DNA of 64,000 bases from Pegea sp. RAD2-039 (lineage: Eukaryota; Chordata; Thaliacea; Salpida; Salpidae). The DNA is taken from positions 434,001-498,000 of the forward strand of contig JAQGEQ010000357.1 of NCBI GenBank assembly GCA_034620365.1. The letters are read 5' to 3'. This document shows, piece after piece, positions 36,001-45,621 of this stretch (position 1 is the stretch's first letter; each line of letters starts with the position of its first letter). The notes beneath the pieces are model-generated. The model saw only the letters and a list, made by a program, of their open reading frames with translations. It made no database searches and was not told where the DNA came from. The translations under genes were made by a program, and so were the position numbers.

Positions 36001-36487
36001 TGAACTATTATAACTAAAATGTAACTTTAAATATTTTCTAAAAATTCTGTTAGTAGTATTTACAGAAAAACAGTGGAGAAACACATTATATTCTTAGGTA
36101 GCTTATTAATCTTCTTAGAAATTTAATTAAAAAGTTAATAAGAATTAATTGATAACCTTTAGCATAGTAAATTTAAATTCGTCAAAAATTTTGCATATAA
36201 CAATTCAAAAACATCAAATATTTTAATAATTTCAACAAACCATTTTCAGGAATAATAATTTGTCTTTTTTCTCCATTAGAAACATTTTCATCAAATGCTT
36301 CTTTAATAAAAGAATCAATTTCTTTTTTAGTAAATATTTTCACAATGGAATTACTTCCAGGCAAAAGAAGTAAAAACGACGTGATCTTTTTCAAAACTGA
36401 AGTTAAACCATTACTGATGAAGATATTAATAAGATAAATTAAAACTAAAGTAAAAACTGAATAAGCTATCCAATCTAAGATCGACAT
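23343..36487 (-). CDS. SGPL1: Sphingosine-1-phosphate lyase
   Basis: SGPL1 is the ER-anchored, PLP-dependent lyase that cleaves sphingosine-1-phosphate to hexadecenal and phosphoethanolamine. Ten exons join in frame to 542 residues (human 568): 36241-36487, 35453-35577, 34942-35081, 34503-34668, 33830-34003, 33682-33779, 33126-33465, 32491-32587, 23633-23751, 23343-23465. An N-terminal membrane segment (DWIAYSVFTLVLIYLINIFI) is followed by NPLIFPALRKFENEV, VGSVTSGGTES, HVDACFGGF and ISADLHKYGYATKG. The lysine at about residue 345 is the Schiff-base lysine of the family. The C-terminus reads GQAAVYGMLKMAPNDEMV. Intron 8 (23752-32490) is about 8.7 kb, far longer than the rest, and encloses two cytokine-receptor genes. 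Joining across it is secure because GLKVLGTPLMTAFS...DLMEEK continues exactly into GWKMEVQRNPDSVHC in phase, as in the family. Confidence 0.95.
24568..26861 (+). CDS. Class II cytokine receptor (CRF2), long cytoplasmic tail, nested in SGPL1 intron
   Basis: A single-pass receptor of the interferon/IL-10 receptor family. Seven exons join in frame to 425 residues: 24568-24676, 24733-25002, 25056-25183, 25492-25575, 25663-25914, 26192-26345, 26581-26861. A hydrophobic signal segment is followed by two fibronectin-III domains. D1 has HQLEWLPETINASYIVQYHS, the cysteine block KCYINVTEC...KCDLT, and YMIRVLSDTYNDSWIKS. The D1/D2 hinge is DTILSPPKFNVT, against the family's D-T-x-I-G-P-P. D2 ends YCVSMRLL...AKWSKRKC, like the YCVxV...WSxxxC of IL10RB. 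The TM helix is WIVFLYVGVIVLIIIIACAM, followed by a box1-like SKVVPTFLK. The tail of about 165 residues has several tyrosines (IYGPF, KYYNSS, FYDEF, FYPGN, DYKRF). It is antisense to SGPL1 and convergent with the second receptor. Ligand and subfamily are unknown. Confidence 0.85.
26968..26973 (+). other. Polyadenylation signal of plus-strand cytokine receptor
   Basis: AATAAA lies 107 nt after the stop. An 11-bp perfect inverted repeat follows at 27002-27030. Confidence 0.5.
27002..27030 (+). other. Perfect 11-bp inverted repeat after cytokine-receptor gene
   Basis: TTGTACATAAA and TTTATGTACAA are separated by 7 nt. It lies about 30 nt beyond the AATAAA, so it may be just downstream of the mRNA end or in an alternative 3' UTR. 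AT-rich chance foldback is possible. Confidence 0.35.
27345..27400 (-). repeat. SINE 3' tail fragment, reversed
   Basis: Read on minus, the sequence TCCTCCTTCGCATTTATTGT followed by AATAAATAAATAAA matches the 3' end of the tRNA-derived SINE. The tRNA-like head is missing. Confidence 0.5.
28008..28088 (+). repeat. SINE 3' part, headless
   Basis: Contains TTAGCGAGAGGTGTTCTTTT, CAGGCACCCTTCTTTGCATT and a TAATAAATAAATAAA tail, matching the body of the SINE copies at 37206 and 52541. The tRNA-like region is absent, a typical 5' truncation. Confidence 0.6.
28089..29699. other. SGPL1 intron 8 between the two receptor genes
   Basis: AT-rich, with no supported exon or RNA gene. It contains the 3' flank of the minus-strand receptor. 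Confidence 0.45.
29700..32030 (-). CDS. Class II cytokine receptor (CRF2), short tail, nested in SGPL1 intron
   Basis: Seven exons join in frame to 348 residues: 31955-32030, 31735-31897, 31518-31678, 31309-31466, 31089-31248, 29986-30158, 29700-29855. Exon 1 is a signal peptide (FAIFFLLLHTIS). D1 has VRFNCYNFECNMTWDAPSG and SCTNLTKCECELI...FYFKIFSKL. The hinge is VELKPPMFNVTLKG. D2 ends HSFICFCVTINAEMYDSQHC then PKC. The TM helix is VILTLCIFSAILAVLIVYYI, followed by a box1-like ESIPQSL. The tail of about 80 residues has few tyrosines. Intron phases are 1-2-1-0-1-0, which as I recall is the conserved vertebrate CRF2 series. It runs on the same strand as SGPL1 within intron 8, so its exons must be excluded from SGPL1 mRNA. 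The first donor is GTTAGT. D2 lacks the WSxxxC of the other gene. The ligand is unknown. Confidence 0.82.
32980..33021 (+). repeat. (TTA)n microsatellite
   Basis: About 14 uninterrupted TTA units in SGPL1 intron 7. It is likely polymorphic. Confidence 0.95.
34827..34838. promoter_or_regulatory. NRF1-like palindrome TGCGCATGCGCA
   Basis: A perfect 12-bp palindrome identical to the animal NRF1 consensus, in an SGPL1 intron. It is preceded by CTTACTGCGC, also found at the repeat copy at 47167, so it may be a fragment of that repeat rather than a working site. Confidence 0.3.
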
Positions 36488-37205
36488 TGCTTTAGCTTTA
36501 TTTCTATTCCAAGTTTATCTTCAATTTTAAACAAACCTAATTTTAGTTAATTATTAATCATTGCAAAAATGTTAAATATTAGTTATAAAGTGTAATTAAA
36601 CTTTGTCTGGTTTTGTGCAACTCAACATTAATCTACTATTGACTCATGTTATTTGATATTTAACATTTTAAAGAAATATGAAAATTGAGGAATTGAAATA
36701 TCTTTTGAACTTAAGCCATAGAATTTCATGAATAATAGTCACAAGATTTTGTTTATGTTTTGCGTAAAGCTTTTTAAACCAATCTATTACTGAGAATTTT
36801 AAAACCTATTGACCAATATGATCAAGTATTGATTACTTAAAACTGTTTCTAGTTACAGCCATAATACAAGCACATTTGGTTTTTAGTTGCTAAAGAATGC
36901 TTAAAACTAATCTATTTAATTTAACGTTTAACAAAACTTTATAAAAATATAGTACTTAAAAATGTGTTACTTAATAAAGCTTAGTAGCTGAATTGATAAT
37001 CAAATTGAAATAAGTATACTTTGATAGTTTAGTTCTTACTACTTTTTAGGCTTCTACCACAAAAGCAATCATTTTTAAGGTTGATTTTTACGGTGAAAGC
37101 GAAACCTTAGTAGCTAAAATAATAAGATAAATGAAAATGAAATGAATAGTTGATCAAAACAAACTATATAAATAAAAAATAATAAATTTCATTAATAAAT
37201 AAATA
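36488..37205. other. 5' flank of SGPL1
   Basis: AT-rich, with no coding signal. It is expected to hold the SGPL1 promoter; no TATA or initiator could be singled out. Confidence 0.4.
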
Positions 37206-37345
37206 ATGGTCCTGCTTTGAACCTACCCTCTAGCTAGGAAGTACCGGGTTCGACCCCAGGTGGAAACATATTTATAAACTCGTGAGAATGTGTGTTAGCG
37301 AGATGTGCTCTCTTTAGGCACCCTCTTTCGCATTTATATATATAA
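37206..37345 (+). mobile_element. tRNA-derived SINE copy, A box lost
   Basis: Shares TAGCTAGGAAG, B box GGTTCGACCCC (with CAGGTGGA after it), GAGAATGTGTGTTAG, GAGATGTGCTCTCT, GGCACCCTC and TTCGCATTTATATATATA with the copy at 52541. The head is shortened and no good A box remains. Confidence 0.8.
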
Positions 37346-40185
37346 GAACAAATTTGAAGATTAGCTGATGTCGATTAGATCATTAAAGAAAATTTCTAAA
37401 TGATGATTGCAACATAAACTTAAATTAAATTGTACAACTAAATAATTCTACTTTTTATGTTAACTTTAGGGTATACAGTTCAACATCTATAAATTTAGTT
37501 AGATATTTTCATACTAAGTATGTAACTAGACACGGAATTTTCACAATGAACCATAAGGTATTAAACTTAGTTGCTAAATTTAATAAATATCTTATTTCAA
37601 AAGCTACCTTGTTTGAACCAAAACCTCATTAAGCATATGCTTTTTAATACAATAGATAAAATATTTACTACTTATAGGCACAATTTCAAAGGCAAAACTT
37701 AGGCAAAACCATTTTGTTTTTGAAGATTACATGTAGATTTAAAGCAGCATTTCAAATAAAAGTTCAAAATTATTTGGAAAATCAATTTAGATTAGATCTA
37801 AAAGACATTGACTCATGTAATGGGTGTTGAATAAATGGTAATACTGCCGATAAACATTATTTCCGATATTTTTTATCAAATCTGAACAATCTTAGTAAAA
37901 AATGAATAATATTTATTAAAAGCAATGTTTCAAAAGTTGTTTTTTTTTTACGAGTATTCTTATGAAAAAAATATATTTAATAAATAATGCTTTTAAAAAG
38001 TATGATTGTAATACTAAGCATCAAAGCGGTCAGTTTAAAAAAATATTTATAAGATATCGAATTGTATACAATAAGAAAATTGAATGGTTTTGTATTTCCA
38101 AATGTATTCAGAGATGCTTGAGTATCAACTAAAAGCTTATAATATATAGCAGAGAAGAACACTTCATTAGATGAACCAAACGATTTTGATTTTCATGGAT
38201 AATCCTAAACAGAAAACGAACTTCTTTATTGTCACAAAAAAGCTTAAATTTTGAATCACTATGTTAGATCATTAGCTCTAGCTTATATTCTTACCTATAG
38301 TATTGTTACATTATATTCCCTACTGTGAAAAAGCTACTGCTAAAAGATTTTTTTATGTGTCTGCCACATTCGTAAAAAAACATCGTAAGATAAACCTAGC
38401 TTTATTTTTACTGATTTTTTTCAAGTTTGATAATTTTTTCCAAAAATTGTAAATTAAAGAAGTTTAAAAACAGTTTTTTCATAATTTCTAATTTTTAAAT
38501 TATCTTTTTATTTGATACCTATTATCTGCGTAAGTGATATACCTATAGATTAAAAGCTGAACAGGAAATATTATTAGTTTTTGCAGTAAGATCTGTTAAT
38601 AGTCGAATAGTTTTTACTTGTTAGAAAATAAGATTAAACCTTTTTCAATTATTTTGTGTATTCATGTCAATAAGCAACTTTGTATTGCAAGAAATAAATA
38701 ACTATAAAAGTCCTTTGATATTAAATAAATTATATTTTATTATTCAGCAGAAAAGTTTATGATGCACATCATAATTACGATAAAATATATTTAAAAATGC
38801 TAATAAAAAAATATTAGTAATTCAAAAGACTTTTTAAAATAGAAAATAGAAGCTCTTATTGATTAGTTGTGTATCTTCATTTTTTTCTAACAAAGACAAT
38901 TGGCTTAGACAGTAGCAAAAGTTTCTTTATTAAAAAATAGATTAGAAATTTTGTGAATATAAAAGTTTGTATTTGTAGAGAACAGAGAATGTGAGATTAT
39001 TTTCTGCTCATTTTTGTGATATTTAAAAACGGTTGGACTTGTTTTTATAATCATGAAAGTTACGATTGCGTGAAAAGTGTTTAATGATAATTAAATTGTC
39101 AAAAAATTAAATGTTTTTTGTGAAAAATATTTATTTTATCGATTAAATTATAATAAAGAGGCTTTGACATGAATTTCCAAAAAGTTGTTATTGAATGTCG
39201 CAACAGAATGTTCCGAAAAGCTCAAGGTTGTGGCCTCCAATGCACTTTAAGAAGTCTGAAAACTGATTTATAACCTTAAGTGGCAATTCCATCAACAGAT
39301 CAAATCATGTAGAATATTGGTTTTCACTTTAGCTGGACTTTTTCTGCCACTTTTGGCGTTACAACATCGATTAAACTTTTCATCTATTACTTCATTCACT
39401 TTCACATTACAAAAAAACAAATCCTAGTTTTCAAAAAACAAGAAAATGAAGTCTTGCCGAAAAGAAAGCGCTAAAATATTCTAGGCGTGATTAAATCGTT
39501 TCAAGCCATAAGGAGATTGTGTGAGGTCTAGGGAACATATTTACTTCTAAATCAATTCCAATTGAAATAGGTGAATTATTGACATGCATAGCAAGTTGCT
39601 AAAAGAACCTGTTTAAGTTTCGAAAATGTTATTTGCTGCCGACAGCGTTGCTGCTTTCTAAACTCAATTATGCACGAATAACTAAATTGACTAACTCGTT
39701 TTGGGTAAGTCTAAGCCGAAACTAAAGCAATTAATTGAGAACGACAAGGAGTTTATTCGATCTGACTTACCACCCTTGCATCTGTCATTGTGAGCGCACG
39801 ATTAACACGGAAGAAAGGGGGGTTGCTTTCGAAAAGTTACCAAAAAGAATGACAGAAAAAAGTTGGAAGATAAGAGAGTAGAACAAAAAGCAAAACACTC
39901 ATAAAATTATTGAGTGATTGATGCCTACATCTTCGTAAAAGATGTGAGAAAACTATGATGCTGTTTTATTGCAAGTTTATTAAAACCTTTTTTGACGTTT
40001 TAATCCAGTTAGAAGTGAATATACCCGACTATAACAAGCACAGTGTCCGGTCTATGAGAAAAAAGAGGTTCTTTGTAACTCAGCAGGTCTTCTTTACGTT
40101 CTTTTCTTATTTTTGCAGCTAATAGTTGTTTATTTAGCTTATGATTGTGAAATAGTTTTGCTGTAAAAAGAGTTATTTTCAAGTG
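37346..40185. other. Upstream region of SIX3/6
   Basis: 37346-39160 is AT-rich with no features. From about 39165 to 40180 the base composition becomes visibly less AT-rich, with no supported exon (one 36-codon ORF starts at 39170). Its position suggests cis-regulatory sequence and 5' UTR of the SIX3/6 gene. This is inference. Confidence 0.4.
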
Positions 40186-42395
40186 ATGGAAGATAGAAAT
40201 CAGCAGAGTGCTTTAACCGGTGCACTACACATTAGATCAATGTGGTCGTTTCTGCTACAAAACCTAGCTTCTCATGGATATACGGTACCAGCAGCTTCTT
40301 TAAACTTTAGCCCTACTCAAATAGCAACAGTCTGCGAAGCCTTAAGCTGTGATGTAGACCGACTAGCACGATTTTTATGGTCGCTACCAGCAACACCACT
40401 AGTGATGCACATCTTGCATACAAATGAGGTGGTCTTGAAAGCAAGAGCGCTTGTGGCTTTTCATCAACGACGCTATCGAGTTTTATATTCGATATTAGAA
40501 AACCATCGATTCAGCGATAAAAGTTCCCATTCTGTTCTTCAAGTAAGTCGCCTTCAAATGAATTTTTTTAATTATCTACTTTACAAATGATGTATTATGA
40601 GTTTATTACAAATATTTTGTTGCTATAGTAGATCTGATAGATCATTATTATTAGCAGTAGCATCAGATAATAATCAAATGATTTCTACGAAGTTTTTTAA
40701 TTCTTAGAATGTAGGAAAAACAAATTTAAAGCCATTTTTGAACATTTTTATTTTATTTTTTAGACAATGTGGTTAGAGGCTCACTATATTGAAGCGGAGC
40801 AAATGCGAGGCAAATCTCTTGGGCCAGTAGACAAATACAGAATTCGGAAAAAGTTTCCATTTCCACGAACTATTTGGGACGGTGAACAAAAAAGCCACTG
40901 CTTTAAGGTAAGTCCATTTTGATAAAAAAATTCAATTTCCAAATCCGCTGTGGTTGATCTTTACAAAACAAAATTTTAATAAATATGATGAGAAGTTTTA
41001 TAAAAAAAAGTAAATTCAATTTTTACAAAGTTAATAATGATTTAATTTGATTTGTTCTAGGAACGGACCCGTAATTTACTTCGTGAATCTTATTTGCAAA
41101 ATGCATATCCAAATCCAGCTAAAAAAAAAGAATTAGCTCAAGCGACGGGACTTACTCCTACTCAAGTTGGGAACTGGTTTAAGAACAGAAGACAGAGGGA
41201 TCGAGCCGCCGACGCGCGACACAAGTAAACTTCTTGCACATCTGTTTATTAGATTTGTTGTAAGATTTCATTCTCGTTAAATTACTGATGATTTAAAAGA
41301 TATTAAAATGATTGTTAGAAGTTACCAACAAAAATAAGTAGATTTTTAAATAGACTAAAACCCTAATTCAAACTGTGTTCTCACCATTGTCTTTTATTTT
41401 ATTTCAACTTTTTTTTTAATAATAAAAATGTTTTAAATTTCGAAAGACTACAATAGCTGGTTGATATTTTTAAAAGCTTTTATTTTCAATTGAAAGCAAT
41501 GCGGCCTACAATAGTATAGTGATGTTTTGTGTGTGGTTATTATCATAGAAAAGTTCCAAACTAAAACCCTATTTTCACTTGAATAACAATGAAATAAGAC
41601 TTTTAAAAATTCGATATGGTCTTTTAATGGTCTTGTCACAGAAGCTATGTTTTTAATCTTGTTATAATTTCAATGGAAAGATTATAAGTTTATAGAAACT
41701 AAAGCATTGTACGATTGGCGGTAATGTCAATTTGATTTAAATAGATGTTAATAGTCTTGGCCCTTGCCCTTTTGACTAGTCTTCATAGCATTTAAGTGCC
41801 AAAGTAACTATAATTTTATTCAAAGTTTAATCATTTTGGGTTTTAGTATTTTTTTTAATTACAATTGCAATTTACAAATTTAAATTGCTTGGTTTAAAAA
41901 TATTGCTAGTTTTGGCGTAGCTTAGTGCATGTTTAGTATAATTTAGAAGCTTTACCTTGTATTAAAATGGTTGTTTATTAATAGTTTAAAAACTTTATAA
42001 GGCTAAGACTTAAAAATAAAAGTAAATTTTAACAAACAAACCTATTAAAAGTTAAAATATGAATAATATAACTGATAAAATGCAATAAAGTAAACATAAA
42101 GTTAGAATATTTAAACTTTAATTAAATAAAATGGAGATTTATAACTATAAAAAAACTCTGTAGACTGGAGGAAAGCTCTCAAATGGAAAAGGCAAGAGTG
42201 TCTGGTTCAGTGAACACATACACCAGAATATTCGGTAACATGCCTTCTGCGATTTGCTGGGAAAATTTGAGTTCATTTTCACCCATTGGGCGTGCAGATC
42301 ACTCTCTTAACAACAACAAAATCCCCAAAACTCCGGTTTCACGAAACAGTAATCTTATTTCTAACACAAAGAACGAACATAAATCTGAAGATTAA
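40186..42395 (+). CDS. SIX3/6: SIX3/6-class homeobox transcription factor
   Basis: A nuclear regulator of anterior neural/eye fate in animals. Exon 40186-40542 holds most of the SIX domain ([47 protein letters not shown]). Exon 40764-40907 has [39 protein letters not shown] and EQKSHCFK. Exon 41061-41224 carries the homeodomain end [38 protein letters not shown] and TPTQVGNWF separate it from SIX1/2 and SIX4/5. A GTAAAC donor at 41225 and acceptor at 42164 join exon 42164-42395 in frame (78 codons), giving 298 residues. Without that exon the protein stops at once after RHK. The start is the ATG at 40186, since the codon just upstream is GTG. The C-terminal tail does not resemble the vertebrate SIX3/6 tail. 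Confidence 0.94.
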
Positions 42396-45300
42396 ACCTT
42401 TTGCTGGTATCGACCCATTTATATATATATGACGTATTTTATAATGAATGTGTATTACTACTTTCAAAGTATTAGTATTCCTGTTTAATTATTCAGATAC
42501 TGTCACATTATTTAATAACTTAAATTGATTAAAACTTTGAAATATATCAAATATTTCTATCAATTTTGTCGATATTTTAAAATTATCTAAATAATCAGCT
42601 AGCTTCTTCTATTTCTTTGCTATCTTTAGTTTTATAGCTTTGAGTTTAAATAAACTTGTTGTACAAATAGCTCAAATGATGAAACTTAATCATTTCAATC
42701 TTGAACAAATCAATAAATTGATTCTAAAAAATTATGAAACAAATAAATAATGATAATCATGCGAGCAATTTCAAAAGATGTCAAAAATATATTTGGTGTT
42801 GACAGATAATAGTATAGAAGCTATTTTAGCATTAAGAGGAATCTTAACCACAAATGTAATAAGTTAGAGAAGATTTTGTTTTAATAATGAAGCTAGTAAG
42901 TGCATTTATATCTATATAATTTTTAAACAAGCGTTCAGTCATGTACTTATCTTCAGAAAAGTATTTTTTTTTTAATTTTAGTGTTTATCTTTTATTAGGA
43001 GAGGAACTGATTTATCATAAAAAGATTTTAATAATCAAATAAACAGTTTTCATATTATTTACTTTTATCTGTAGAACAAGAATTAATGAATGATATTTTG
43101 CAAAACGTTTAGCTGAACAAGTTAAACAATCTAAACTATAGCATCTAATTTTTAGTTTATTGCTTGAATAAAAACAAGTTAATATGTGCAATTCTCAAAA
43201 AACAGGAATAAGTAATTGAATTAATTAAAATCAGTTAAAAAAGCATAAATATATGTTTATTAAGCTGTATTTTCAGACGTAAAAATGTCTAATATTAAGC
43301 GTTTTAAATCTTTTTTAAAGTTTAAATTTATTGATTATAATAATTCAACAAACTTTAGTAAATTATAACAACTGATGGCTTAAAAAAATGTGTCTTACAA
43401 ACAATGTAAGTTATGAATTGAATAAGTTAAGCCCTTTTTCTTTTCCCAGGTGTAATCCTAAATTACATTTTGCAGAAAATTTGTTTTGAGCTAATAGTGT
43501 AAGAAAAAAAGCTTGCTTGTTGAGAACACATTAAGAATAGAAATCCACCAAAACCATTTATTTTTAAACTTACAAAACCTTTAAATTTTATAAAGCAGCA
43601 CGGATAATTAGAGCTTTTCACTTTTGATTTAAATAATAAAATCGAATACTTAAAACTAATGCACAGACTCTGTTTTTTAAAATATTTGTTGCTGATAAAA
43701 TTTTAAGGAATGAAATTAGAATCTATTTTGTATTTAATGAAAAATAATTTTATAATCTAATTTTTATAAGAAAATACTTTTTTTCCAAATCAACAAGTAT
43801 TTCTAAATGTTCTTAAGATTTTAAGAAAAGCTTTCACTTGAATAAAGATGGTTTAGTTGTTCTTACAGCTGTTAAATGATATCATAGATTTTTTCCTTTA
43901 AAATGTTGTAATAATCTTTGTAAATAAACTTTTAATATGAAGATGTAAGTATTTTATTCTGTACTACAAACCTTAGATTATTTTTACTGATAAATCAAAT
44001 TTGTACTTCGAAAAGTAAACAATTACATTCTTTAAATTTCTTTAAAGCGAATAATTTATAAATCACTTATTTTATTTTCTCTTTTTAAATCATTAAAGTA
44101 CATCAAAAAACACCTTTTCTTTCCAGGTTTTAATATACATACATCAGCTGAATTTAAAGCTGAATTAGATTTTTAAATTCATTAAGAGCTTATTGCTATT
44201 TTGAAATTATATTTTTTATACATATATTATCTCGTTTCGTACTTCAAATTATTCTTAAACTTGTTCCTTACTCTTTTATAATAACTTTGGAGTCGTTGGT
44301 GTTCATCGATTTTTCAATAATCTTCACAATCGGCAGCAATTAGACCTTACTTTTTTAGTTTTTGACATCTACTTATAGAGCACATCATTTAAACTACCGT
44401 CGACTTAATTAGATATATTGACAATAAATATTGAAAGTTTATAAGTTCAGTATTTTAAAATAAATTTAAAAGTTGTCAAAGGCTGTCTGCGTTTTAAAAT
44501 TTAATTTTGATTCAATTTATTAAATGTTAATTTGTATTTGGTTGCAATATTGTTAAATTTCATATAAAGGATCTAATCTTTACAAAATGATCAGTGATTA
44601 ATTTAGTCTTTGTAAAGATTATCTTTATTTTTCTCAACAATTTTGTTTAATTTTTAAGCTAGATAGAAGTATTTAGATAAAATAGTTTGATTAATACCTC
44701 AAATGAAATATTTTCTATCCAATCCTAACTCTAAGTTATTACAGCTGTCGTAAAATAACAAAAAAGTTGAAAAATAAATCAAAACTAAATAATAAGTTTT
44801 TTCAGAATCAATGAAAGCCTTATTTCTTTTTTTAAAATTACAAATGATAGAAAAGTTTAAAGGTGAATTATTCTTTAAGTTTATTAAAACATAAAAAATA
44901 GAAATTTAGAGAGAGAAACTCTGAGATAAGTGATTTACAGACTTGGATATGAGCAAGAGTTGAAAATACTTTCAAGCATAAATGTGACCTCATGTAACCT
45001 TAAATACTCCTAAAATTGTTTGTATTTTAAAATAACATTTAAACAAATGAATTTGAAAAGCAAAATATAAAACAAGATGGAATATAATTAATTGAAAATA
45101 GTTCTAGTGACTTGCTGCTTCTTTAGTTTAATAATTTAATTACATTTATTCTAAAAGTAGAAAGGTAATGATTAAATTGGCCTTTTAGCTTTTAAAGCTC
45201 TAGAAATTCATATTTTAGATATCATAAGGTCTTCTGACTCTACAAGATGTCTTGAAAAATTAAAGCTACTTTTAAAATATGATCACAGAGAAAAGAATAA

Positions 45301-45621
45301 TCTCTAAAACTAGTTTTCTAAAATATTGATCAATTTAAAATAAATTTTTAAAATATAGTTCAGTGTTTACTTTCATCAAAATTGATTTAAAAGATTTAGA
45401 ATCATTGAATCATATTCTCCAATCTAAATGAGTGTTCAAAATGAGTTTATTTAGAAAACAACAAAATCTATAATAACATTTTGTAGAAGACAAAAATTAA
45501 AAATATTTTTATAACAAATGAAAGTCGGTTAGACTAAAAAGCTTTTGAAGATTTTGAAATGATCTCAAATCGAATCTTCTTTAAAAATCAACAGAATCTG
45601 AAAACATTTACAAATTAATCT
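42396..45621. other. Gene-free AT-rich gap between convergent SIX3/6 and PRIM1
   Basis: 3.2 kb with no supported exon, RNA gene or clear repeat. It includes both 3' UTRs. A short (TA)n lies near 42420. Confidence 0.5.
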
